NCBI GenBank assembly: GCA_023665865.1
Contig: JAMPDC010000001.1
Coordinates: 718,360-782,359 of the forward strand
Direction: 5' to 3'
DNA: 64,000 nucleotides
Source: Staphylococcus sp.
GTDB taxonomy: Bacteria; Bacteroidota; Bacteroidia; Bacteroidales; Muribaculaceae
Part shown: positions 55,339 to 64,000 of the stretch, piece after piece
Layout: the number at the start of each line of letters is the position of its first letter
Position numbering within the stretch: the stretch's first letter is position 1
Program-made: the position numbers and the translations under genes
The notes under the pieces: generated by a model
Seen by the model: only the letters and a program-made list of their open reading frames with translations
What the model was told of the DNA's origin: nothing
Databases searched by the model: none

Positions 55339-57144
55339 ATGAAACCAATACGACTACACATTCTTGCCGCTTTGACATCAGTTGTCACTGCATTTTCAGC
55401 CATGGGCGCACCCGCCCGTCCGGCTCTGCATAAAACTGTCTTCTCCGATGGCTCGACAGTCACATATCGTGTCGTCGGCGATGAATTCTTCCACTATACT
55501 CTCAGCGAGGACGGCTATCCTCTTGTGAAGGACGGCGACAACTTCTACTTCGCCACCAACGACGCCACAGGCAAACTCGTCAGCAGCGGAGTCCGTGCCC
55601 TCGACCCCGACCAGCGGTCACTTGCCACCAACACATTTCTGGCCGATCTTGACAGCGAGAGCATCATCAACCGCGCGGCCAAAGCATCGGAGGCGTCAAC
55701 CTCGCGCGCCAATGCTCCCTCCCGCGTACCGGCCAACATGAAAGACGGAGCATTTCCCGCCATCGGCTCCCCGCGCTGCCTCGTGGTCCTCGTCAACTAC
55801 TATGATGTAAAGTTCACGATCGACGAACCGAAAACATATTTCACCAATCTGCTCTCGAGAGACAATTTCTCGGACTATGGCGCCACAGGTTCGGTGCGTG
55901 ACTACTTCAAGACCGCGTCCAACGGAGCCTTCACCCCGACTTTCGATGTCTATGGCCCGATTGATCTCCCCCGCCGACAGGCTTACTATGGAGGTGACAC
56001 CACCACAAGCCAGGACCCCTACGCTCACGAGATGGCTATCGATGCCTGCAACATTCTCTCAGAGCAGGGTGTGGATCTGTCGGTATATGACACCGACGAC
56101 GACGGATATATCGACAATATCTATATTTTCTACGCCGGAATGGGGCAGTCGTATGACACAAATAAGTATAAAGACACCGTGTGGCCTCACTCCTGGGATA
56201 TCGAATATGCCGTGACGGACACAAGCTATACCTACAACGGCAAGATCCTCAACCACTATGCCTGTTCGCCCGAATTTGACCGTCCCGGCTATCCCGACGG
56301 ACTCGGTACATTCTGCCATGAGTTCTCCCATGTGCTCGGTCTGCCGGACCTCTACACCACCGACTACTCCACAGCCATCACACCCGACACATGGAGCGTC
56401 CTCGATGTCGGCTGCTACCTCAACGACTCGCGCACACCTCCCACCTACTCGACTTTTGAGCGCATGAGCCTCGGCTGGATGGACCCGCTTGAGCTTACCT
56501 CTGCCGGCGACTATATTCTCGACCCGCTTGAGGCCTCAGGCCAGAGCTACATCATAGCCACCGATAAGGAGAATGAGTTTTTCGTGCTTGAAAACCGTCA
56601 GAAGGAGGGTTGGGATTCATATCTCGCAGGTCATGGCATGCTCATCTGGCACATTGACTATAACGAGACCTATTGGCACAACAACACTGTCAACAACAAC
56701 CGCATGCACCAGCATGTGGATGTCGTCGAGGCTGTCAACAAACTCCTGTCCAACCGCTATGCGGCATCGACCGATCCCTTCCCCGGCACGCGCAACATCA
56801 CCGAGTTCAATGCCACCTCGCGCCCCTCATTTCTTGCCTGGTCAGGCTATGATCCAGGGCTCCCGCTCTCAAATATCCGTGAGGAAAATGGCCGCATCTA
56901 TTTCCGGGCCGGCGATAACGGCGGTGACGACAATACCGGCATCGACGATATCATCAATGATGACTCGGCGATCACTATAAGCGGTGGGAATTCAATCGTC
57001 ATCTCAGGAACCGACGAGCCGGCCAGAGTATACAACGTCCAGGGTTCACAGGTCTACTTCGGCCACTCCCGCTCGATCGAGCTCAATCCCGGGCTCTATA
57101 TCGTGAAAGTAGGCGACCGGACTACAAAAGTAGTGCTCCACTGA
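55339..57144 (+). CDS. M6 family secreted metalloprotease with T9SS sorting signal
   Basis: 601 aa. Signal peptide (to about AMGAPA), a propeptide-like region with FHYTLSEDGYPLVKDGDNFYFA, and the M6 catalytic domain (VRDYFKTASNGAFTPTFDVYGP, DTDDDGYIDNIYIFYAGMGQS) with zinc motif HEFSHVLGLPD at 327-337. Then NEFFVLENRQKEGWDSYLAGHGMLIWHID. The last 65 residues end VYNVQGSQVYFGHSRSIELNPGLYIVKVGDRTTKVV, a type A T9SS signal. Expected to be exported by T9SS and to digest proteins outside the cell. Confidence 0.93.
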   Translation: MKPIRLHILAALTSVVTAFSAMGAPARPALHKTVFSDGSTVTYRVVGDEFFHYTLSEDGYPLVKDGDNFYFATNDATGKLVSSGVRALDPDQRSLATNTFLADLDSESIINRAAKASEASTSRANAPSRVPANMKDGAFPAIGSPRCLVVLVNYYDVKFTIDEPKTYFTNLLSRDNFSDYGATGSVRDYFKTASNGAFTPTFDVYGPIDLPRRQAYYGGDTTTSQDPYAHEMAIDACNILSEQGVDLSVYDTDDDGYIDNIYIFYAGMGQSYDTNKYKDTVWPHSWDIEYAVTDTSYTYNGKILNHYACSPEFDRPGYPDGLGTFCHEFSHVLGLPDLYTTDYSTAITPDTWSVLDVGCYLNDSRTPPTYSTFERMSLGWMDPLELTSAGDYILDPLEASGQSYIIATDKENEFFVLENRQKEGWDSYLAGHGMLIWHIDYNETYWHNNTVNNNRMHQHVDVVEAVNKLLSNRYAASTDPFPGTRNITEFNATSRPSFLAWSGYDPGLPLSNIREENGRIYFRAGDNGGDDNTGIDDIINDDSAITISGGNSIVISGTDEPARVYNVQGSQVYFGHSRSIELNPGLYIVKVGDRTTKVVLH

Positions 57145-57157
57145 TACTGTCATGCGC

Positions 57158-57217
57158 ATAAACATTGCAACCCGGCCCCGGATCTTATGAGATCAGGGGC
57201 CGGGTTGCAATGTTTAT
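57158..57217. terminator. Bidirectional terminator, 22-pair perfect stem
   Basis: 57158-57179 is the exact complement of 57196-57217 (ATAAACATTGCAACCCGGCC-type arms), 16-base loop. It sits between the convergent M6 protease and FAH-like genes. Confidence 0.88.
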
Positions 57218-57235
57218 ATCCTTTATAAATATCTG

Positions 57236-57769
57236 TCAGACCACTTTGAGAGTAAGCACCTCAGCGCTGTTGACCGAGAGAGCGAGATGTGACTGCTCAC
57301 GAAGAGCCAACTGTAGGCCTACCACCGGAAGCATGATGACATCGCCCATCTTCAGAGTCATATATTGACTGACGCGAGAGATTGCATCTTCAATTTCTCC
57401 GTCGAGAGCCGGACACTCCACCCGGTCAGCCCCGCTATCCACAGTCATCGCTCCGGCAACCGTCTCGGCAGGAAGCCACTCACCGTAGACAAGGGTCGAG
57501 TCCATGCCGGAAAGCACTCCACTGTCGACATCCGTAGCGGGGAGGTTGACATGTAGCGCAAGGGAGATGCCATCATAGTAGCGTGAGGCAAACTTGCGCC
57601 CGACATTCTTTCCGAGACGTCCGATCCTGACAGCGACATACACGTCCCCGACCCAACCTTCGCCCCATTCAGGCATGAAAAGAGGCCGGCCCGGCAAGAT
57701 CATGGCCGAGTCGGGATGGATGTCGAGACTTAATTCGGGAGAAAGGCTCTTTAGACGGATGAATTTCAT
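57236..57769 (-). CDS. Degenerate fumarylacetoacetate hydrolase-like protein
   Basis: 177 aa, short for the family (about 200). It keeps FAH-like segments PDSAMILPGRPLFMPEW, AVRIGRLGKNVGRKFASRYYDGISLALHV and GMDSTLVYGEW, and the C-terminal barrel strands. But the opening RNYxxH motif is absent, the metal-binding ExE strand reads VGDVYVAV, and DFTARD is replaced by HVNLPATD. So the metal site and probably the usual hydrolase activity are lost. Its ATG overlaps the Rex stop (ATGA), so both are made together. Confidence 0.7.
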   Translation of the reverse strand: MKFIRLKSLSPELSLDIHPDSAMILPGRPLFMPEWGEGWVGDVYVAVRIGRLGKNVGRKFASRYYDGISLALHVNLPATDVDSGVLSGMDSTLVYGEWLPAETVAGAMTVDSGADRVECPALDGEIEDAISRVSQYMTLKMGDVIMLPVVGLQLALREQSHLALSVNSAEVLTLKVV

Positions 57770-58395
57770 TTTGGCATGCGGTTATACATCACGGCGAGGT
57801 GAGCATAGATAGAAGTATTCTGGATCACCACGTCGGGAGAAGTCTTGATATGGAAAGGTGTGAAATTCCAGAGCGCCTTGATGCCTGCCTGCACACAGAG
57901 CTCCGCGACCTCGGCAGCGCTCTCGACCGGAACCGCAATCACAGCGATCTCAGCCTCGAGTTCCGCTATGCGTTCCGGGAGTTCTGAAAGATGATAGATC
58001 GGCTTCCCACCGTGCGATGTACCGACGACATCGGGGTTCACGTCAAAACCGGCCACGATATGAAGTCCGTAGTGCGACAAACCGGAATCCGCCATGAGCG
58101 CGGCGCCGAGACTGCCGACACCCATCATCACCGCATTGTGTTCACGATGAAAGCCGAGGAAGTCCAACAAGCCTTGTTCCAGCTCCTTGACCTCGTAGCC
58201 GATGCGGGTCTTGCCTTTAATGTTGAGATACGACAAATCCTTGGCTATCTGCGAGGCGTCAACATTAAGCTGGTGGGAAATGGCCGTCGATGAGACATAT
58301 TCCACTCCTTGAGCTCTGAGATTTGACACACAGGCCAGATACCACGGCAAGCGGCTGATGGCCGGCTCCGGGACGTAGGGATGCGGGTTCTCCAT
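57766..58395 (-). CDS. rex: Redox-sensing transcriptional repressor Rex
   Basis: 209 aa. Winged-helix N-terminus (SRLPWYLACVSNLRAQGVEYVSSTAISHQLNVDASQIAKDLSYL), then a Rossmann domain with GVGSLGAALM, FDVNPDVVGT and IAVPVESAAEVAELCVQAGIKALWNFTP, and the C-terminal swap helix. It binds NADH/NAD+ and represses fermentation and respiration genes when NADH is low. It carries its own promoter and is coupled to the FAH-like gene. Confidence 0.95.
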   Translation of the reverse strand: MENPHPYVPEPAISRLPWYLACVSNLRAQGVEYVSSTAISHQLNVDASQIAKDLSYLNIKGKTRIGYEVKELEQGLLDFLGFHREHNAVMMGVGSLGAALMADSGLSHYGLHIVAGFDVNPDVVGTSHGGKPIYHLSELPERIAELEAEIAVIAVPVESAAEVAELCVQAGIKALWNFTPFHIKTSPDVVIQNTSIYAHLAVMYNRMPK

Positions 58396-58421
58396 GGAAG
58401 GTTTATCTTATCTTTCGAGGA

Positions 58422-58452
58422 CAAATTTACAACTTTTCCCCATATTATCAAA
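58422..58452 (-). promoter_or_regulatory. rex promoter
   Basis: Minus strand TTTG (58452-58449), 19 bases, TAAATTTG (58429-58422). Confidence 0.7.
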
Positions 58453-58470
58453 GAACTCCCCCCTTTGGCT

Positions 58471-58502
58471 TTTTGCATCTCGCAAAAAATTTCATAATTT
58501 TG
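58471..58502 (+). promoter_or_regulatory. gltX promoter
   Basis: TTTG 58472-58475, 19 bases, TAATTTTG 58495-58502; ATG at 58594, leaving an untranslated leader of about 85 bases. Confidence 0.7.
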
Positions 58503-58593
58503 TCGTCAGATAATGATTAACTCGCAGGTGGATAGCGGCCGGTAAGAGAAATCATGACCGCAAATCCTCCCGTAAAACACAGTTTTTTTGACA

Positions 58594-60129
58594 ATGGATC
58601 GTAAAGTCAGAGTACGTTTTGCCCCCTCTCCCACAGGGCCTCTCCATATCGGCGGCGTCCGCACTGCCCTCTTCAACTATCTTTTCGCCCGTCGCCACGG
58701 TGGCGAGATGATCCTCCGCATCGAGGACACAGATTCAAACCGCTTCGTCCCCGGCGCTGAGGACTATATCAACGAGTCGCTCGCATGGCTCGGCATCAAG
58801 ATTGACGAAGGTGTCCGCGAAGGTGGTGCCTACGGCCCCTACAAGCAGAGCGAACGTCGTGACATCTACCGCCAATATGTCAAGCAGCTCCTTGACAACG
58901 GCAAGGCTTATCTCGCGTTCGATACTCCTGCCGAACTTGAGGCCGCCCGCGCCGCAACCCCCAACTTCCAGTATGACGCCTCAACCCGCATGGGCATGCG
59001 CAACTCCCTCGCCCTTCCCGCCGAAGAGGTGAAGGCGCTGCTCGATGCCGGCACTCCCTACGTGGTCCGCTTCCTCATCGAACCCGGACGTGATGTCGAG
59101 GTCAACGACCTGCTCCGCGGCAAAGTCACCATCAATTCTTCGATTCTCGACGACAAGGTGCTCTACAAGAGTGCCGATGATCTCCCTACCTACCACCTGG
59201 CCAACATTGTCGACGACCATCTGATGGAAGTGACCCACGTCATCCGCGGCGAGGAATGGCTTCCCTCCGCACCCCTCCACTTCCTCCTCTATGAGGCTTT
59301 CGGCTGGAGCGATACACGTCCTGAATTTGTCCATCTCCCCCTCCTGCTCAAACCCGACGGCAAAGGCAAGCTCTCTAAGCGCGACGGTGACCGTCTCGGC
59401 TTCCCCGTCTTCCCTCTCGAATGGACCGACCCCAAGACCGGTGCCATCTCATCGGGCTACCGCGAGTCAGGCTATCTGCCCGAAGCCGTCATCAACTTCC
59501 TCGCCCTTCTCGGCTGGAATCCCGGCGACGACACCGAAATCATGTCGATGGACGAACTCATCGCCAAATTCTCCTTTGACCACTGCTCACGTTCAGGTGC
59601 CAAATTTGCCTTCGACAAGGGCCGTTGGTTCAACCACGAATATCTCCAGATGGCGCCCGACAGCGAGCTCGCCACCCTCTTCCGCCCCATCCTCGAAGCT
59701 CATGGCGTCAAAGCCGATGACTTCTCTGACGAATATATAGCCCGCGTGGTATCGCTCGTGAAAGGACGCATCAACTTCGTGGCCGACCTCTGGGACCAGG
59801 CCCGCTTCTTCTTCACAGCTCCCGAGACCTACGCCGAGAAGGATATCAAGAAACGCTGGAAAGAGGACACCCCACAAATCCTCACCGAACTCATCGAGGT
59901 GCTCGAAGCGCTTCCTGATTTCGGCTCAAAGGCTGCCGAGCCCATAGTCCTTGACTGGGTTGCCGCCAAGGGCTATCATCTCGGCAACGTCATGAATGCC
60001 TTCCGCCTGACCCTCGTCGGCGAGTGCAAAGGCCCCCACATCTTCGACATCACCGAGCTCATCGGCCGCGAGGAGACCATCAGTCGTATCCGCAAGGGTA
60101 TCGAGACGATCAAACCGGTCGAAGCTTAA
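58594..60129 (+). CDS. gltX: Glutamyl-tRNA synthetase
   Basis: 511 aa. HIGH-type motif PLHIGGVRT at residues 16-24 and KMSKS-type motif KLSKRDGDR near residue 260. Discriminating form with the C-terminal anticodon domain (KPVEA end). Charges tRNA-Glu. ATG 58594 is used; the TTG two codons upstream is less likely. Confidence 0.97.
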   Translation: MDRKVRVRFAPSPTGPLHIGGVRTALFNYLFARRHGGEMILRIEDTDSNRFVPGAEDYINESLAWLGIKIDEGVREGGAYGPYKQSERRDIYRQYVKQLLDNGKAYLAFDTPAELEAARAATPNFQYDASTRMGMRNSLALPAEEVKALLDAGTPYVVRFLIEPGRDVEVNDLLRGKVTINSSILDDKVLYKSADDLPTYHLANIVDDHLMEVTHVIRGEEWLPSAPLHFLLYEAFGWSDTRPEFVHLPLLLKPDGKGKLSKRDGDRLGFPVFPLEWTDPKTGAISSGYRESGYLPEAVINFLALLGWNPGDDTEIMSMDELIAKFSFDHCSRSGAKFAFDKGRWFNHEYLQMAPDSELATLFRPILEAHGVKADDFSDEYIARVVSLVKGRINFVADLWDQARFFFTAPETYAEKDIKKRWKEDTPQILTELIEVLEALPDFGSKAAEPIVLDWVAAKGYHLGNVMNAFRLTLVGECKGPHIFDITELIGREETISRIRKGIETIKPVEA

Positions 60130-60162
60130 CTATCAACAACACACCTTAACACTATCCAGACC

Positions 60163-61134
60163 ATGATAAAAGTTGGAATCATCGGAGGTTCAGGCTATGC
60201 CGCCGGCGAACTCATCCGCATCCTCATCAACCACCCCGACGTCGAGCTGAAGTGGGTACACTCCCGCACCGTGGGTGGACAGCGAATCGTCGACGTACAC
60301 CAAGGACTCCACGGAGAGACTGACATGAACTTTTCCAGCAACTTCGACTTGAAAAACATCGACGTCCTCTTCTGCTGCCGTCCGGCGGGTAAAACCCGTG
60401 AGTTCATCGAGACCCACACTATCCCCGAAGACCTCAAGATCATCGATCTCGCACGCGACCACCGCATCGAAGACGGCACCCACGACTTCGTCTACGGCCT
60501 TTCGGAGCTCAACCGCAAGCCGATGGTACGCGGCGCAAAACATGTCGCCAACCCCGGCTGTGTCGCTATGGCCGTCGAACTCTCGCTGATTCCACTCGCC
60601 AAGAATCTGCTCCTCAACTCCGACATCCACACTACAGTCATCACCGGTGCGACGAGCGAAGGGGCCGAGCATCGCCCCACCACCCACTATGCGTGGCGCA
60701 ACGACAACATGGTCGTCTACCGTCCCTTCGCCCACACCCAGATGCCTGAAATCATCCAGGCGCTCAAAGCCATGCAACAGAGCTTCGACTCAAAGATCCA
60801 CATGCTCCCCATGCGCGGATGCTTCTCGCGCGGCATCATGGCCGTGTCATACCTCGACTGCGCCCTCGAACTGCCGGAGATCATCAAGCTCTACAGCGAC
60901 TATTTCGCCGACCATAACTTCACCTTCATCACCTCGAAGATTCCCGATCTGAAAGATGTGGTCAACACCAACAAGTGTATCATCCACCTTGACAAAATCG
61001 ACGGCAAGCTCCTCATCACCGCCGTCATCGACAATCTGCTCAAAGGTGGCGCCGGCAACGCTGTCCACACCATGAATCTGCTCTTCGGTCTTCAGGAAAC
61101 AACCGGCCTCACCATGAAGCCGGCCGCATTCTAA
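60163..61134 (+). CDS. argC: N-acetyl-gamma-glutamyl-phosphate reductase
   Basis: 323 aa. NADP fold IGGSGYAAGELIRILINHP, active Cys in HVANPGCVAMAVEL (about residue 132), His in MLPMRGCFSRGIMA. Third step of arginine synthesis. The other arg genes are not in the window. 33 bases after gltX, so possibly co-transcribed. Confidence 0.95.
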   Translation: MIKVGIIGGSGYAAGELIRILINHPDVELKWVHSRTVGGQRIVDVHQGLHGETDMNFSSNFDLKNIDVLFCCRPAGKTREFIETHTIPEDLKIIDLARDHRIEDGTHDFVYGLSELNRKPMVRGAKHVANPGCVAMAVELSLIPLAKNLLLNSDIHTTVITGATSEGAEHRPTTHYAWRNDNMVVYRPFAHTQMPEIIQALKAMQQSFDSKIHMLPMRGCFSRGIMAVSYLDCALELPEIIKLYSDYFADHNFTFITSKIPDLKDVVNTNKCIIHLDKIDGKLLITAVIDNLLKGGAGNAVHTMNLLFGLQETTGLTMKPAAF

Positions 61135-61230
61135 GACCAACCCCCACACCTCTCTCCTCACCACTCTCCACCCTCGCGTCAGCACACTTCGTTATACTTC
61201 CGTTAACCTTAACTCATCACATTCTATATC

Positions 61231-62274
61231 ATGAAACCATTGCTATGCACAGCCATCGCAGGCTTCTGCACGCTGATGTCATTGGCCCAATCATCGGGTG
61301 TGGAAATCGAACGCTCAGAAATCGCACGTCTCGAAGTCGAGGCCCGTCTCGATTATCAGCTCAACCGCATCGACGGAAACACTGTCGACAGCAACAGCGG
61401 TTTTGAAGGCAAGTATCTCGTCATCCGCCTTGATGGCAACATCACCGACAACCTCTCCTACTCCTGGCGCCAACGCCTCAACAAAAATCACAACGACGGA
61501 TCCTTTTTCGACGCCACTGACTGGGTGTGGATCAACTATGACATTGACTCCCGGTGGTCAGTAGCCGGAGGCAAGCAGGTAGTGGCTATAGGCGGATGGG
61601 AATATGACCGCGCACCGATAGATCTCTACGGCTGCTCCGTGTTCTGGAACAACATCCCCTGCTATCAGATAGGAGCCTCAGCCTCTCTCAACCTTTCGGC
61701 GACCGACAAGCTCACATTGCAGGCATGCCAGAGCCCCTTCTTCACCTCATCCAACCGCAATCTCTATGCCTACAATCTTCTTTGGTCCGGCACACATGGC
61801 TGCTTCAGTGCCCTTTGGTCGGCCAACATGATCGAATATACTTCCGGCCGCTATATCAGCTACATTTCACTCGGCAACCGTTTCTCAGCCGGCAAAGTCG
61901 CTCTTGAGCTTGACTTCATGAACCGCGCATCCTCCCATCAGCAATATTTCTTCAAGGATTGCTCCGTAATGGGCGAGATCTCCTACCGTCCGGCCCTGAA
62001 ATGGAATGTCTATGCCAAAATGACCTATGACGTCAACCACTCAGGCACCAACGCCGACTACTGCGTGCTCGACGGCACCGAACTGACCATGGCTGGTGGC
62101 GGCCTCGAGTTCTACCCCCTCTCCAACCACCGCTCCTCTCTCCGTCTCCATGCCAACTGTTTCTATTCATGGGGCAACAACGCCAATACCGGCAATGTGA
62201 TGCAGGACAAGACCCTGCTGCTGGACGTCGGCGTGAAATGGGACATGAATCTCTTCTCAATCAAACGTAGATAA
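61231..62274 (+). CDS. Outer-membrane porin, OprP/phosphate-selective-like
   Basis: 347 aa. Signal peptide to about MSLAQ. Amphipathic strands throughout: EVEARLDYQLNRIDGN, YLVIRLDGNITDNLSYSWRQRLNK, WVWINYDIDSRWSVAGGKQVVAIGGWEYDR. The W/Y strand ends and overall length fit PF07396-like barrels. C-terminal strand region ends NLFSIKRR rather than Phe. Substrate unknown. 96 bases after argC and 20 bases before the gate-domain gene. Confidence 0.82.
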   Translation: MKPLLCTAIAGFCTLMSLAQSSGVEIERSEIARLEVEARLDYQLNRIDGNTVDSNSGFEGKYLVIRLDGNITDNLSYSWRQRLNKNHNDGSFFDATDWVWINYDIDSRWSVAGGKQVVAIGGWEYDRAPIDLYGCSVFWNNIPCYQIGASASLNLSATDKLTLQACQSPFFTSSNRNLYAYNLLWSGTHGCFSALWSANMIEYTSGRYISYISLGNRFSAGKVALELDFMNRASSHQQYFFKDCSVMGEISYRPALKWNVYAKMTYDVNHSGTNADYCVLDGTELTMAGGGLEFYPLSNHRSSLRLHANCFYSWGNNANTGNVMQDKTLLLDVGVKWDMNLFSIKRR

Positions 62275-62294
62275 ACCCACCCAACTGACACTCC

Positions 62295-63473
62295 ATGGAA
62301 TCACAGACCAACGAAAAGGAGATCCAACGACAGACCCGCTCGATCTCATCCTACATCCCGACAGGTATCCCTTGCCTTCTGATAGTCACAGGCCTGTTCT
62401 ACTACCTCGGCTCGGTCATGGGACTACCCAACATGCTCAACACCATCATGCACACTGCCCACGACCTGCTCATCAACACAGTGTTCTATCTCATGGGCAT
62501 CTGCGTAGTGACCGGTGCCATCGGACGCCTATTCGTAGAGTTTGGAGTAGTCAGCCTTCTCGAGAAGCTACTCCGTCCGCTCATGGGGCCACTGTTCCGT
62601 CTGCCGGGAGTCGCATCGCTCGGCGCAGTCATGACCTTTCTCAGCGACAACCCGGCCATCATCTCCCTCTCGCAGGACAAACGCTTCAGCCGCTACTTCA
62701 AGAAGTTTCAATACATCTCACTGACCAACTTCGGCACCGCATTCGGCATGGGTCTGTTGGTCATGGTCTTCATGATCGGCCAGGGCTTCTATCTCGCGCC
62801 ATTCATCGGACTTGTCGGAGCCACCTTCGGATGTATTGTCTCCACCCGTCTCATGCAGCACTTCGTCATCAAAGCCTATCCCCATTTCGCGGAGGAGAAC
62901 GTGGTTGACGAAGAGATCACTGACGAGGAGAAAACACAGACCGACAACAAATCGCTGCCGATCCGAATCCTCAACGCCCTTCTCGACGGCGGACGCACCG
63001 GCGTCGACGTAGGCATCGCCATCATCCCCGGTGTACTCATCATCTCCACCTTCGTTATGATCCTGACCTTCGGCACCTCGGCCACAGGCGAATATACCGG
63101 CGGGGCATACGAGGGTGTCGAGCTCCTCCCCTGGCTCGCACAGAAGATCAATATCGTCTTCGAATGGCTCTTCGGATTCACCGATCCACACCTCGTGGCC
63201 TTCCCCATCACGGCACTCGGTGCAGTCGGTGCGGCGCTGAGCCTCGTCCCCAATTTCATCTCCCAGGGCTGGATCGACGGCAACGCAATCGCAGTCTTCA
63301 CAGCCATAGGCATGTGTTGGAGCGGCTATCTCAGCACTCATACAGCCATGCTCGACTCGCTCGGTTACAGAGAACTCACACCCAAAGCAATACTCGCCCA
63401 TACGATCGGCGGTATCTTTGCCGCTATCGTCGCCCACGGGCTATATACAATCATCACATTATTTATATTATGA
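62295..63473 (+). CDS. Nucleoside-recognition (Gate) domain membrane protein, YjiH-like
   Basis: 392 aa, about ten membrane segments in two halves. LLEKLLRPLMGPLFRLPGVASLGAVMTFLSDNPAIISLSQDKRFSRYF and VGIAIIPGVLIISTFVMILTFG are Gate-domain features, and the middle acidic loop (ENVVDEEITDEEKTQ) faces the cytoplasm. The family includes nucleoside transporters and spore maturation-like proteins; the solute is unknown. Its last codons overlap the carbonic anhydrase start (ATGA). Confidence 0.87.
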   Translation: MESQTNEKEIQRQTRSISSYIPTGIPCLLIVTGLFYYLGSVMGLPNMLNTIMHTAHDLLINTVFYLMGICVVTGAIGRLFVEFGVVSLLEKLLRPLMGPLFRLPGVASLGAVMTFLSDNPAIISLSQDKRFSRYFKKFQYISLTNFGTAFGMGLLVMVFMIGQGFYLAPFIGLVGATFGCIVSTRLMQHFVIKAYPHFAEENVVDEEITDEEKTQTDNKSLPIRILNALLDGGRTGVDVGIAIIPGVLIISTFVMILTFGTSATGEYTGGAYEGVELLPWLAQKINIVFEWLFGFTDPHLVAFPITALGAVGAALSLVPNFISQGWIDGNAIAVFTAIGMCWSGYLSTHTAMLDSLGYRELTPKAILAHTIGGIFAAIVAHGLYTIITLFIL

Positions 63474-64000
63474 TTGACGAAATCCTACGCTACAACCGCG
63501 AATTCGTGGCCTCCGAAGGCTACCGCAGCTTCCAGACCTCAAAGTATCCCGACAAACGCATAGCCATCGTGACCTGCATGGACACACGCCTCGTCCAGCT
63601 GCTTCCGGCCGCCCTCGGCATCAAAAACGGAGATGTCAAGATGATCAAAAACGCCGGTGGCACCATCACCAACCCCTTTGACTCGACCATGCGCTCACTG
63701 CTCGTGGCGGTCTATGAGCTCGGTGTCAACGAAGTCATGGTCATCGGTCACACAGGTTGCGGAGTCCAGGGCATGGATGCCGAGGAGATGCTCGACCTGA
63801 TGCGCAAACGGGGAATAGACGAGGAACACATATCGCTCATGCGCCACTGCGGCATAGATCTCAACAGTTGGCTCCACGGCTTCACCGACACCGCCGACGC
63901 CGTAACCGAAACCGTAGACCTCATACGCAACCATCCGTTGATGGCAAAAGACGTGCGTGTCGCCGGCTACATCATGGACTCAATCACCGGGCGCCTCGAC
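63470..64000 (+). CDS. Beta-class carbonic anhydrase, 3' end outside window
   Basis: ATG 63470 overlaps the upstream stop by four bases. 177 residues are visible and the frame is open to the end of the window. Zinc site Cys36-x-Asp38-x-Arg40 in VTCMDTRLV and His94-x-x-Cys97 in VIGHTGCGVQG, the layout of small beta carbonic anhydrases. Interconverts CO2 and bicarbonate, needed by carboxylases. It may supply bicarbonate with the adjacent membrane protein, but that is only suggested by coupling. Confidence 0.92.
   Translation, partial: MIDEILRYNREFVASEGYRSFQTSKYPDKRIAIVTCMDTRLVQLLPAALGIKNGDVKMIKNAGGTITNPFDSTMRSLLVAVYELGVNEVMVIGHTGCGVQGMDAEEMLDLMRKRGIDEEHISLMRHCGIDLNSWLHGFTDTADAVTETVDLIRNHPLMAKDVRVAGYIMDSITGRLD

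Overview
The window is chromosomal DNA from a member of the order Bacteroidales, most likely a gut Muribaculaceae-type species. This rests on: promoters of the Bacteroidetes form (TTTG or TTG, 19-21 bases, TAnnTTTG) in front of many genes; many lipoproteins with a Cys at the signal cleavage site; PorX and PorW homologues plus proteins with type IX secretion (T9SS) C-terminal signals; the alternative Bacteroidetes GlmU-like protein; a bile salt hydrolase-type Ntn hydrolase; and GC-rich core genes interrupted by AT-rich islands. No tRNA, rRNA or CRISPR array was seen.

Layout. 1-2.9 kb: 3' end of secA. 3.0-3.8 kb: AT-rich two-gene cassette lying between two copies of a 46-base terminator-like hairpin. 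3.9-11.4 kb: cytidylate kinase-like protein, secreted EEP-fold lipoprotein, malic enzyme, His-rich mini-lipoprotein, two DUF1573 proteins and MeaB. 11.4-15.1 kb: SPOR lipoprotein, threonine ammonia-lyase, thioredoxin, biotin ligase, TsaE. 15.3-20.2 kb: porW-porX pair. 20.4-26.3 kb: a PsiD-like pyruvoyl decarboxylase, a GadC-like antiporter, an MFS carrier and an outer-membrane barrel, which together look like an amino acid decarboxylation/antiport module. 26.5-26.8 kb: a candidate 6S RNA with its own promoter and terminator. 27-29.7 kb: C10 cysteine protease followed by a serpin whose signal peptide is broken by an in-frame stop. 29.8-33.4 kb: GlmU-like protein, aminotransferase, ROK kinase. 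33.5-38.2 kb: membrane PH-like protein, MBL hydrolase, BamE-like lipoprotein, prolyl oligopeptidase. 38.3-42.4 kb: GAGTC-type repeat array, two tiny ORFs behind a structured leader, and an AT-rich Big_2/RCC1-like secreted protein. 42.4-53.2 kb: ApbE, DJ-1, lipid kinase, a stand-alone T9SS-signal protein, bile salt hydrolase homologue, NUDIX, RecQ, sugar-phosphate transferase, DUF349. 53.5-64 kb: GH43, M6 protease with T9SS signal, degenerate FAH-like protein coupled to Rex, GltX, ArgC, porin, gate-domain membrane protein and a beta-carbonic anhydrase cut by the window end.

Two themes link distant genes. The first is protein export to the surface: porW and porX at 15-20 kb, and at least three cargo-like proteins with GIYI/GLYI-type C-terminal signals at 39 kb, 45 kb and 57 kb. 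The second is a gut lifestyle: bile acid or acyl-amide hydrolysis, glycan trimming, protease/inhibitor pairing and the decarboxylase/antiporter cluster. The latter is the best candidate for an undescribed system.
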